DNA of 15,204 nt from assembly GCA_030598075.1 (NCBI GenBank), contig JAUVQP010000016.1, positions 1 through 15,204 of the forward strand, read 5' to 3'. The notes beneath the pieces were generated by a model. The model was not told the origin of the DNA. It did not search any database and saw only the letters and a program-made list of their open reading frames with translations. This document shows positions 1 to 7,346 of the stretch, one piece after another. Source of the DNA: Miltoncostaeaceae bacterium (lineage in GTDB: Bacteria; Actinomycetota; Thermoleophilia; Miltoncostaeales; Miltoncostaeaceae). The stretch's first letter is position 1; the number at the start of each line of letters is the position of its first letter. The position numbers and the translations under genes were made by a program.

Positions 1-996
1 AGTACGTACGTGGACATCCCGAAGGTGGTGCGCGACACCATCCGCCGAATCGGCTACACCCGAGCGAAGTACGGCTTCGACGCCGACACGTGCGGCGTCT
101 CCGTGGCCATCGACGAGCAGAGCCCGGACATCGCGCAGGGCGTGAACCGGGCGCTCGAGGGCCGGGCGGATCCGGGCCACGCCGACGAGTTCGACCTCCA
201 GGGCGCCGGCGACCAAGGGATGATGTTCGGATACGCGACCGACGAGACCTCGGAGCTGATGCCGCTTCCGATCATCCTGGCCCACCGGCTCTGCGAGCGG
301 CTCGCCGCCGTCCGCCGGTCCTCGCTTCCGTACCTGCGCCCCGACGGCAAGAGCCAGGTCACGGTCAGCTACGGGGACGACGGCAAGCCCGGCGCCGTCA
401 CCGCCGTGGTGTTGTCGACCCAGCACGGCCCCGAGGTGTCGGGCGATCTGCTCCACGAAGAGGTCACCGCTCAGGTCATCCGGCCGGTGCTGGAGGATTT
501 CGACCGCTGGGACAAGGACATCAAGCGCTACATCAACCCCACCGGCACGTTCGTCACCGGCGGGCCCCTCGGCGATGCCGGGCTCACGGGCCGCAAGATC
601 ATCGTGGACACGTACGGCGGCATGGCACGCCACGGCGGCGGCGCGTTCAGCGGCAAGGACCCGTCGAAGGTCGATCGGTCCGCGGCCTACGCTGCGCGCT
701 GGGTCGCGAAGAACGTCGTCGCCGCCGGGCTCGCCGGCCGCTGCGAGGTGCAGGTCGCCTACGCCATCGGCGTGGCCCACCCCGTGTCGGTCATGGTCGA
801 GACCCACGGGACGGGGGACGCGGCGAAGGCCTCCGCTTGGGTGCGCGAGAGGTTCGACCTGCGCCCCGCGGCCATCATCGAGCGCCTCGACCTCCGTCGC
901 CCGATCTACCAGAAGACCGCCGCGTATGGTCACTTTGGCCGGCACGATCCGGACTTCACCTGGGAGCGGACGGACGTTGCTGAGGCAGCATCGTGA
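1..996 (+). CDS. metK: S-adenosylmethionine synthetase, 5'-truncated by the window edge
   Basis: Makes SAM from methionine and ATP in the cytoplasm. The reading frame is open from base 1, and the first visible residues (STYVDIPKVV) match the interior of MetK, not its start. Roughly the first 65-70 residues lie outside the window, so the GTG at 10 is not the true start. Visible signatures are GAGDQGMMFGY (202-234), the central ATP/methionine loop, and the glycine-rich GGGAFSGKDPSKVDR stretch (about 634-678), which binds phosphate. The C-terminal domain is complete to a TGA at 994-996. No internal frameshift or missing motif is seen. A hairpin follows 14 bases after the stop. SAM from this enzyme feeds the RsmB and RsmD methyltransferases encoded downstream. 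Identification is secure; only the 5' end is missing. Confidence 0.97.
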   Translation, partial: STYVDIPKVVRDTIRRIGYTRAKYGFDADTCGVSVAIDEQSPDIAQGVNRALEGRADPGHADEFDLQGAGDQGMMFGYATDETSELMPLPIILAHRLCERLAAVRRSSLPYLRPDGKSQVTVSYGDDGKPGAVTAVVLSTQHGPEVSGDLLHEEVTAQVIRPVLEDFDRWDKDIKRYINPTGTFVTGGPLGDAGLTGRKIIVDTYGGMARHGGGAFSGKDPSKVDRSAAYAARWVAKNVVAAGLAGRCEVQVAYAIGVAHPVSVMVETHGTGDAAKASAWVRERFDLRPAAIIERLDLRRPIYQKTAAYGHFGRHDPDFTWERTDVAEAAS

Positions 997-1010
997 CGGA
1001 GGCGAGCGTT

Positions 1011-1032
1011 TAGTGCCCCGGCGGGGGCACTA
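1011..1032 (+). terminator. Perfect hairpin after metK, possible terminator without T-tract
   Basis: The arms TAGTGCCCC (1011-1019) and GGGGCACTA (1024-1032) are perfectly complementary over 9 bp around a GGCG loop. It lies 14 bases after the metK stop and just before the 1041 start codon. No run of T follows (next bases are GCGCCACG), so it is not a classical intrinsic terminator. High-GC actinobacteria often have such U-less hairpins, and their function there is debated. It could alternatively be an mRNA-stabilising stem or a protein-binding palindrome. The structure is certain; its role is not. Confidence 0.45.
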
Positions 1033-1040
1033 GCGCCACG

Positions 1041-1127
1041 ATGCGCCGCGCGCTCATCACGACCTTCGCCCTCTGCCTCGTGGCGCTCGTCATCCTGTCG
1101 CTCGGACCCGTTCCCCGCCGGCGCTGA
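1041..1127 (+). CDS. Possible 28-residue single-span membrane peptide upstream of priA
   Basis: A short ATG-started frame in the metK-priA gap encodes 28 residues. It has a basic start (MRR), a hydrophobic stretch of about 19 residues (ALITTFALCLVALVILSLG), then a proline/arginine end (PVPRRR). This is the layout of a single membrane helix. Its TGA (1125-1127) overlaps a CTG at 1124 that is the best available priA start, giving a CTGA overlap like the other coupled junctions here. No good Shine-Dalgarno precedes it; the G-rich right arm of the metK hairpin lies about 9-13 bases upstream. I recognise no family. It may be chance, a coupling leader peptide for priA, or a genuine microprotein. 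Confidence 0.3.
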   Translation: MRRALITTFALCLVALVILSLGPVPRRR

Positions 1128-3331
1128 CGGGACCAGCGCCGGCCCAGGTCTACCCCCTGGTCGACGCGCGCGCCCTCGATCGCGCGCTCGACTACTCCGT
1201 TCCGGCGGAACTCGACCGACGCGCCGTCCCCGGCGCTCTGGTCGCCTGCCCGCTGGGCCGGCGACCCGTCCTCGGCGTGGTGGTGGGACGCGGCCGATCC
1301 GACTTCGCGGGTGATCTGGTCGAGCTCGGGGATGTTCTCGACGTGCCGCCCGTCACCCCGGAGCTGCTCGACCTGGCCGCCTGGGTGTCGCGCTACTACG
1401 TCGCGCCGATGGCCCCGTGCTTGCGCCTCGTCCTTCCTCCGGGCGCCTCGGGCGCGCTCCGCCGCGGGCCCGACGGCTCGTGGCTGCTGCGCGACCCCGC
1501 CGCCGCGAGGCGCCAGCTGCTCGCGAGCCTGCACGCCGAGAGCGCGACGCCCTCCACGACGCGCCGCGTGGAGATCGTCGAGGCGCTCCGCGCCGCCGGG
1601 GGGCGCCTCCCCGCGGCGGACCTGGTCCGCGCTGCGAGCACCACCATGCCGACTCTCCGTCGCATGGCCGAGGCCGGGGAGATCGCGCTCGGCAGCGAGC
1701 GGATCGACCCACCCGCCGCGCCTCGCGCGGCGGGTGGGGCCGACGCCTCACCGCCGGCGCTGAACGAGGCCCAGGTGGCGGCGTGCCGCGAGATCGACGC
1801 GGCGCTGGACGCCGCTCCCGACGCGCTTCTGCTTCACGGGGTGACGGGTTCGGGCAAAACGGAGGTCTACCTTCGGGCCATCGCCGAGGCACGCCGCCGC
1901 GGCCGGTCGAGCCTCGTCCTCGTGCCCGAGATCGCTCTCTCGCCGCAACTCCTGGGCCGGCTGCGCGCCCGCCTCGGCGACGCGATCGGCGTCTGGCACT
2001 CGGGGCTGACGCCGGCGCGGCGCGCCGAGGAGTACCGGCGCGCCAGCGAGGGTCGTGTGGACGTCGTTCTCGGGGCGAGGAGCGCCGCTTTCGCGCCGCT
2101 CCAGGACCTCGGACTCGTCATCGTCGACGAAGAGCACGACGCGTCGTACAAGCAGGACTCAACGCCCCGCTACGACGCCCGGCAGGTCGTCTTTCGGCGC
2201 GCGAGGCGCGCGGGCGCCGTCGTCGTCTACGGCAGCGCGACGCCCCGGCCGGAAAGCTGGCGCGCGCTCCGTCGCGTGACCCTGCCAGAACGCGTCGACG
2301 GCGCCCGGCGGCCGCGGGTCGAGGTGGTCGACATGAGAACCCAGCCGCCCGGTCCCGTCTCGCGGCCGCTGGCGCGAGCTCTCCGCGACATGGCCGCCGC
2401 CGGCGGCAAGGCCATCCTGCTTCTCAACCGGCGTGGATTTGCGCTGATGGCCGGCTGTCGCTCCTGCGGATGGACCGCCTGCTGCCCTGGCTGCGACGTC
2501 GCGATGGTCCTGCACCGCGAGCCACTCCGGCTGGTCTGCCACCACTGCGGCCTCGAGCGGGAGATCCCCGCGCTGTGCCCCTCCTGCCGGGCCGCGGAAG
2601 TCGGGCGCATGGGCGCCGGTACCCAGGGTCTCGAGGCCGCGCTGGAGCGGATCGTCCCGGATGTCCGAGTCGTTCGCCTCGACGCGGACGCGGCAGTGTC
2701 CGGGGGGGGCGTGGCGGCTCTGATCGAGCGCTTCGCCGCCCCGGGGACGGCGGTCCTCGTGGGTACGCAGATGGTTGCGAAGGGGCACGACCTTCCCGAC
2801 GTCACCGTGGCGGCGGTCCTCGATGCCGACGGGCCCCTGTCGTATCCGGACTTTCGGTCGGAGGAGCGCGCCTTCTCTCTGATCGTGCAGGCGGTGGGGC
2901 GCGCCGGCCGGCGCGGTGAGCCCGCGCGGGCCTTCGTGCAGGCGTACCGTCCCGCCGCGCGCGCCGTCGAGCTCGGGGTTCGCGGCGCGGTCGAGGAGTT
3001 CCTATCGGACGAGCTGCCGCGGCGCGAGCGCATGGGATTTCCGCCCTTCGGGCATCTCGCTCGCCTTGTGCTGGAGGCGGAGGACGGCGACGCGCTCGAC
3101 GGGCTGGCGCGGGACATCGCCGGCGATGTCGGCGAGGCGGGTGGCGTGCGCGTGCTCGGCCCGGCCCGGCTCCACCGGGTCCGCGGGCGCTCGCGCCGGG
3201 GCATCCTCGTCCGCGCCGCCGCCGCCGCCGCCGCCGCGGAGGCCCTCACCGCCGCGGTGGCGAGGCGATCGGACGAGCTCCGCCGCGCCGGCGTGCGCGC
3301 GACCGTCGACGTCGACCCCCAGACCGTTTGA
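1124..3331 (+). CDS. priA: Primosomal replication-restart helicase PriA (N'), probable non-standard start
   Basis: A 3'-5' DNA helicase that recognises stalled forks and reloads the replicative helicase. Numbering from CTG 1124 gives 735 residues. The N-terminal 3'-end-binding domain begins near AQVYPLVDARALDRALDYSV. Next come Walker A GVTGSGKT (239-246, bases 1838-1861), the DEEHD box (base 2126 on), and a zinc region (about 445-488) with CxxC pairs CRSC, CPGC, CHHC and CPSC. The C-terminal helicase motifs are GTQMVAKGHD (about 547) and QAVGRAGR (about 589). All helicase motifs are intact, unlike the degenerate mycobacterial homologue. No ATG, GTG or TTG occurs in this frame between the upstream stop at 1031 and GTG 1277. 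Starting at 1277 would delete the conserved N-terminus (about 50 residues). CTG 1124, overlapping the preceding TGA, is the best candidate. Gene identity is secure; the start is uncertain. Confidence 0.93.
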   Translation: MTGPAPAQVYPLVDARALDRALDYSVPAELDRRAVPGALVACPLGRRPVLGVVVGRGRSDFAGDLVELGDVLDVPPVTPELLDLAAWVSRYYVAPMAPCLRLVLPPGASGALRRGPDGSWLLRDPAAARRQLLASLHAESATPSTTRRVEIVEALRAAGGRLPAADLVRAASTTMPTLRRMAEAGEIALGSERIDPPAAPRAAGGADASPPALNEAQVAACREIDAALDAAPDALLLHGVTGSGKTEVYLRAIAEARRRGRSSLVLVPEIALSPQLLGRLRARLGDAIGVWHSGLTPARRAEEYRRASEGRVDVVLGARSAAFAPLQDLGLVIVDEEHDASYKQDSTPRYDARQVVFRRARRAGAVVVYGSATPRPESWRALRRVTLPERVDGARRPRVEVVDMRTQPPGPVSRPLARALRDMAAAGGKAILLLNRRGFALMAGCRSCGWTACCPGCDVAMVLHREPLRLVCHHCGLEREIPALCPSCRAAEVGRMGAGTQGLEAALERIVPDVRVVRLDADAAVSGGGVAALIERFAAPGTAVLVGTQMVAKGHDLPDVTVAAVLDADGPLSYPDFRSEERAFSLIVQAVGRAGRRGEPARAFVQAYRPAARAVELGVRGAVEEFLSDELPRRERMGFPPFGHLARLVLEAEDGDALDGLARDIAGDVGEAGGVRVLGPARLHRVRGRSRRGILVRAAAAAAAAEALTAAVARRSDELRRAGVRATVDVDPQTV
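3215..3235 (+). repeat. Seven-copy GCC trinucleotide repeat inside priA
   Basis: Seven tandem GCC codons encode a polyalanine run near the PriA C-terminus (RAAAAAAAAAEAL). The repeat keeps frame at any copy number, so length changes would add or remove alanines only. It probably reflects GC-rich codon use in an alanine-rich helix. Confidence 0.8.
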
Positions 3332-3332
3332 G

Positions 3333-3505
3333 AGGCTGTCTCGGCATGACGGTCACGACCGCCCGCGGGCTGCAGGGCCGTCGCGATGCGGTGTCATCGC
3401 TCGGGGCGATGCCCGAGGGCATGGCACCCCTCCCTGTTCCTCGCCTCGCTCGTTCCCGGCGGCAGGCCGGCCGCGATTCATTCCGAGACAGCCTTTGGGG
3501 AATGA
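3333..3505. repeat. Inverted-repeat element enclosing several small hairpins, between priA and the next gene
   Basis: The left arm AGGCTGTCTCGGCATGA (3333-3349) begins one base after the priA stop. It is complementary to TCATTCCGAGACAGCCT (3478-3494) at 16 of 17 positions. Between them lie further perfect small stems: CGGTC/GACCG (3350-3361), the palindrome GCCCGCGGGC (3361-3370), GCGATG/CATCGC (3383-3400) and ATGCCC/GGGCAT (3409-3422). The right arm can instead pair locally: TCATTCC (3478-3484) with GGAATGA (3499-3505). The whole resembles a multibranched RNA or a small non-autonomous mobile element with terminal inverted repeats. No target duplication is clear. The rest of the 231-base gap (3332-3562) holds a possible TACCCT -10-like hexamer at 3524-3529 and the ribosome binding site for the next gene; I see no credible gene in it. 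Confidence 0.6.
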
Positions 3506-3550
3506 CGGAGCGTCGCGTTTCGGTACCCTGCCGACGCCCGTTTTCCCACC

Positions 3551-3555
3551 GGAGG
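3551..3555 (+). promoter_or_regulatory. Strong ribosome binding site for the 3563 gene
   Basis: GGAGG lies seven bases before ATG 3563. It is one of the few strong Shine-Dalgarno sequences in the window, fixes this start, and indicates independent translation initiation after the structured gap. Confidence 0.75.
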
Positions 3556-3562
3556 CTCCTCG

Positions 3563-4432
3563 ATGCCCGTACCCCGCCTATTTGAGGCCCCGCCCGAAGT
3601 CGAAGAGCAGTGGTCCCACGTACTCTCCACGCTCCTCGGTCTGGCGGGACCCGACACACGCTCGGCGCTCGTCGAGGAGATCACCGGCGAGGCGCTTCCC
3701 GACGCCGACGCGATGCTCGTGCGCGAGCGTCGTCCGCTTCGCGAGGACCCGGACCGCGTCGTCGCGGACATCCTCGCGCGGGGTGCCGGATGGACGCTCG
3801 CCCTCGAGGGGTCGCTGGCGTTCGATGCCGTGGACGCCGGGCACCTGGCCGTGCTGCACGACACGCTGTCCGAGGTGGCTGACCGCACGATTCTGGTCGT
3901 CGTCACCCCCGACCGGCGCCCTCCGGCGGAGCTCAGAGCGCTCCAGGAGGACGGACGCGACATCCGTCATCGCAGCTGGCTGCGCGTGCGCGACTGGGTC
4001 CAGGAGCGCCCGGAGCGCGGGGGGGCGGAGGGGGTGGACCTCGTCCTGCTGCGCGAGGCCGAGTACTACCTGACCCCTCGCGTGGCCGAGCTCTACCGGC
4101 TCGAGGGCATCATGCCGCTCGTTCCGGAGGCGGCGCGATCGGCGCTGGCCACGGCGTTCTTCGATCTCAACGACCTCGCGCCGGCCCCGCTCATCCAGAG
4201 CAGCGCGGCGGACGAGTGCCGCGTCGTCTTCCCGCGGAGCGGCGATCCCGTCGTCGAGCTCGTCGTCGAGGGCGGCTCCCTCGCCCTCCGTTTGACCGGC
4301 GCGGACCCCGGACGGGGAACCGTCGAGGACGCCGGCGCCCACGTGCTGTCGATCGGGTCGCGGGACGACTACGACATGGCGCGGGGATGGGTGCAGTCCT
4401 CCGCGAAGAGACTGCTGCCCGCGCGCCGCTAG
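3563..4432 (+). CDS. Unknown protein, possibly a decayed PD-(D/E)XK nuclease-like fold
   Basis: I do not recognise a named family. The product is 289 residues, soluble, with no signal peptide or membrane segment. Residues 62-150 follow the pattern of restriction-endonuclease-like domains: a PD at 63-64, a hydrophobic strand ending in acidic E82 (WTLALEGS, 77-84), a helix, a strand ILVVVTPD (110-117), then HRSWLRVRDWVQE (136-148), like the W-x-x-V-x-x-W helix of such proteins. The E-x-K lysine is absent (E82-G83-S84), so catalysis is doubtful if the fold is right. Residues 160-215 are mixed helix with LREAEYYL and AFFDLNDLAP. The C-terminal 70 residues look like beta strands ending in a basic tail. 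Its stop is three bases from the def ATG. Reality as a gene is well supported (strong GGAGG, continuous frame, operon position); the fold is a low-confidence inference. Confidence 0.8.
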   Translation: MPVPRLFEAPPEVEEQWSHVLSTLLGLAGPDTRSALVEEITGEALPDADAMLVRERRPLREDPDRVVADILARGAGWTLALEGSLAFDAVDAGHLAVLHDTLSEVADRTILVVVTPDRRPPAELRALQEDGRDIRHRSWLRVRDWVQERPERGGAEGVDLVLLREAEYYLTPRVAELYRLEGIMPLVPEAARSALATAFFDLNDLAPAPLIQSSAADECRVVFPRSGDPVVELVVEGGSLALRLTGADPGRGTVEDAGAHVLSIGSRDDYDMARGWVQSSAKRLLPARR

Positions 4433-4435
4433 GAT
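4430..4435 (+). promoter_or_regulatory. Candidate -10 box for a leaderless def transcript
   Basis: TAGGAT matches the actinobacterial -10 pattern TAnnnT. It is followed by six bases and then GTG 4442, in frame with def. A transcript beginning at that GTG would be leaderless. The hexamer overlaps the TAG stop of the upstream gene, so the match may be chance. No convincing -35 is seen. Confidence 0.3.
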
Positions 4436-4986
<551 letters not shown>

Positions 4987-4990
<4 letters not shown>

Positions 4991-5898
4991 GGGTCGCCTT
5001 CGCGGGCAGTCCCGCGGCCGCTGCGACGGTCCTCGATCATCTCGTCTCGACGCGGCACCGGCTCGCGCTGGTGATCACCCAGCCCGACAGGAGTCGGGGC
5101 CGATCGTCGCGCCTCGTGCCGACGGCCGTGGCGGAGGCTGCCGAGGAGCACGGCATCCCGGTCCTGAAGCCGACGAGCATCAACGACGAGTTCGTTCTCG
5201 CCGCGATGCGCGAGGCGGATCTGGGGGCCCTCGCGGTGGCGGCGTTCGGGCAGATCCTTCGCGAGCCGCTGCTCTCGGAGTGGCTCTGCCTCAACGTTCA
5301 CTTCTCGCTGCTGCCGAAGTACCGTGGCGCCGCTCCCGTGGAGCGGGCCATCATGGACGGCGTCTCGCGCACGGGCGTCACGATCATGCGCATGGACGAG
5401 GGGCTCGACACCGGGCCGATTGCGCTGGCGGCCTCCGTCGAGATCGGCCCCGACGACGACGCGATGGGACTGACCGGGCGCTTGGCCGGTGTCGGCGGGC
5501 CACTGCTCGCCGACACCCTCGACGCCGCCGAGGACGGCTCGCTGTCGCTGGCCCCCCAGCCGGAAGAGGGCGTGTCCTACGCGGCGAAGATCACGGCCGA
5601 GGATCGTTCGCTGAACCCCGAGAGGCCGGCCCGCGCCGTCGTCGATCACGTACGGGCGCTCGCTCCGCACGTCGGCGCCACCATCGTAATCGGCGGCCAC
5701 GCGCTCAAGGTCTGGGCCGCGAAGGTTCACGACGGGGACCGCCTCGCCCGGCCGGTGGAGGCGCGCGACGGTCGTTTGCTCGTGCGCTGCGCGGATGGCG
5801 CCGTCGAGCTGTTGCAGGTTCAGCCGCCGGGCCGGGGGCGCATGGGGGCCGATGCTTTTCTGCGCGGCTGGCGCGGCGACCTGACGCCGGGGGCATGA
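4987..5898 (+). CDS. fmt: Methionyl-tRNA formyltransferase
   Basis: Transfers a formyl group from 10-formyltetrahydrofolate to initiator Met-tRNA. The N-terminal Rossmann domain starts MRVAFAGSPAAAATVL. The family signature NVHFSLLPKYRGAAPVE begins at residue 103, giving catalytic N103 and H105, and GLDTGPI supplies D141; these correspond to N106, H108 and D144 in E. coli. The C-terminal OB-like domain (about 200-303) carries SYAAKITAEDR and the tRNA-contacting region. Length is 303 residues, near the family norm. It starts at GTG 4987, overlapping the def stop, and its own stop overlaps the rsmB start as ATGA, so the three genes are likely translationally coupled. Confidence 0.97.
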
Positions 5899-7220
5899 CC
5901 GAGACGGGCACGCCCCGGGAGCGCGAGGTCGCGTTCCGGGTTCTCCGTCGGGTCGACGGCGGCGCGTACGCGGACCGGGCGCTCCGCGGTGAGGCCGAGC
6001 GCGCGAAGCTCGATCGCCCGGCGTGGGCGCGCGCTCGGCGCCTGGCCTACGGCGCCGTGCGCCGCCGCCGCACCCTCGACTGGCTGATCGACGGCGTTGC
6101 GGATCGGCCGGACGACGTCGAGGCCGCCGTGCGAGACGTGCTGCGCCTCGGGACCCACGAGCTCGTGTTCTCGGACGGTGCGCCCGATCGGGCCGTGGTC
6201 GACCAGGCCGTCCGCCTGGCGCGCGGTATCCGCGGCCCGGCTCGGCGCCGCTCGGCGCGTGCGGGGCTCGTCAACGCCGTCCTCTGGCGCGTCGCCGAGA
6301 GCGGGAGGGGAAGGATCGCGGCGCTCGCCGAGCAGCCCGGATCGGACGCGCTCGTTCATTCCGTACCCGACTGGATCGCCGAGGGCCTGAGGGAGGCCCT
6401 CGGGGACGACGCGTCGGCGGCGCTGGCCTCCTTCAACGAGGCTCCCGAGACCGCGCTCCGCTGGAACCCGCTGCGCGGCCCGCGCGCGACCGTGGCGGCC
6501 GAGGTGCCCGGGTGGCGGTCCGACGCCCGCCTGCCGGAGGCGTTGGTGGCCACCGCGCCGTTCGTCGTGGAGCGGTCCGACGCCGTGTCGCGCGGTCGTC
6601 TCGTCGCCCAGTCTCGCGCGTCGATGATTTCCGCCCGGGCCCTCGACCCGCGTCCCGGCGAGCGGGTGCTCGATCTCTGCTCGGCGCCGGGCGCGAAGGC
6701 GACCCACCTCGCTGCCCTCGCGCAGGGAGGGGCTCGCGTCACCGCGGTCGAGCTTCACGAGTCGCGCGCCCGATCCCTGGCGGCGCTCGCCCGTCGCCTC
6801 GGCGCTCGCATCGAGATCCTGGTCGGGGACGCCCGCACCCTGTCCCTCGGGGGACCGTTCGACGCCGTGCTCGTCGATCCGCCCTGCACCGGGCTCGGCG
6901 TGCTCGCCGCACGGCCCGACGCGCGCTGGCGGCGTCGAGCGGAGGCCGTGCCGGTCCTCGCCGAGCTTCAGGGCGCCATCCTCGCCAGGGCGCTCGATAC
7001 TGTGCGCCCCGGAGGGCGCGTCGTCTACTCGACGTGCACGCTGCTCCGAGCCGAGAACGAGGAGATCGTGGGCCGTGCGGGCGCGCCGCTCGACGATCTG
7101 TCTCCGCGCTTCGCGGGCTGGGAGCATCCGGAGCTGCCCGGGGCGCTCCGCACCGTTCCGGGCCGCGACGGCACCGACGGTTGCTTCGTCGCCCGTCTGC
7201 GTGTGGCCTCGAGCCCGTGA
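5895..7220 (+). CDS. rsmB: 16S rRNA (cytosine-C5)-methyltransferase RsmB (Sun/Fmu)
   Basis: A SAM-dependent enzyme expected to methylate C967 (E. coli numbering) of 16S rRNA. Length is 441 residues. The N-terminal NusB-like RNA-binding domain spans about residues 8-140 (REVAFRVLRRVDGGAYAD, then RRLAYGAVRRRRTLDWLI). The Rossmann methyltransferase domain has motif I VLDLCSAPGAKATHLA (258-273), motif IV VDPPCTG with C331, and motif VI YSTCT with nucleophile C381. Motif I reads APGAK where most members read APGGK. The usual QDxSSQ segment before it is altered to QSRASM. ATG 5895 overlaps the fmt stop; the frame stays open further upstream, but that part lies entirely inside fmt. A 126-base gap follows with no gene. 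Confidence 0.95.
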   Translation: MTETGTPREREVAFRVLRRVDGGAYADRALRGEAERAKLDRPAWARARRLAYGAVRRRRTLDWLIDGVADRPDDVEAAVRDVLRLGTHELVFSDGAPDRAVVDQAVRLARGIRGPARRRSARAGLVNAVLWRVAESGRGRIAALAEQPGSDALVHSVPDWIAEGLREALGDDASAALASFNEAPETALRWNPLRGPRATVAAEVPGWRSDARLPEALVATAPFVVERSDAVSRGRLVAQSRASMISARALDPRPGERVLDLCSAPGAKATHLAALAQGGARVTAVELHESRARSLAALARRLGARIEILVGDARTLSLGGPFDAVLVDPPCTGLGVLAARPDARWRRRAEAVPVLAELQGAILARALDTVRPGGRVVYSTCTLLRAENEEIVGRAGAPLDDLSPRFAGWEHPELPGALRTVPGRDGTDGCFVARLRVASSP

Positions 7221-7333
7221 GGTCCGCGCGCTGACCCGCGCGAGCGTCGCCGCGCCGAGCGAATGGTTCTCGCCGCCCAAGCACCGGCTCCGGCGTCCCC
7301 GCGGGCCTCGCGCCGTCCCCGCCCGGCGTCGCG

Positions 7334-7339
7334 TAGATT
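7334..7339 (+). promoter_or_regulatory. Candidate -10 box for a leaderless rpe-rib transcript
   Basis: TAGATT fits the TAnnnT -10 pattern and ends seven bases before ATG 7347, so transcription would begin at or next to the start codon. It sits in the only gap (7221-7346, 126 bases) inside the def-to-recG run, where a new promoter is expected. No clear -35, no Shine-Dalgarno before ATG 7347, and no FMN-riboswitch-like conserved core are seen here. Confidence 0.4.
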
Positions 7340-7346
7340 CCACGCC

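Noticed and set aside
3328..3585. 85-codon + strand frame across the priA/3563 gap
   Set aside because: It runs through the inverted-repeat element and past the strong ribosome binding site and start of the 3563 gene in another frame; composition is not protein-like.
5280..5894. N-terminal extension of rsmB
   Set aside because: Open frame only because it is a shadow of fmt; ATG 5895 with the ATGA overlap gives the family-typical N-terminus.
7263..7346. Earlier start for rpe at ATG 7263
   Set aside because: Adds 28 low-complexity residues not found in Rpe; ATG 7347 places the LPSVLSA strand at the usual position.
7221..7346. FMN riboswitch upstream of the riboflavin genes
   Set aside because: No RFN-like conserved core seen, and the gap is too short and GC-rich for a convincing aptamer plus expression platform.
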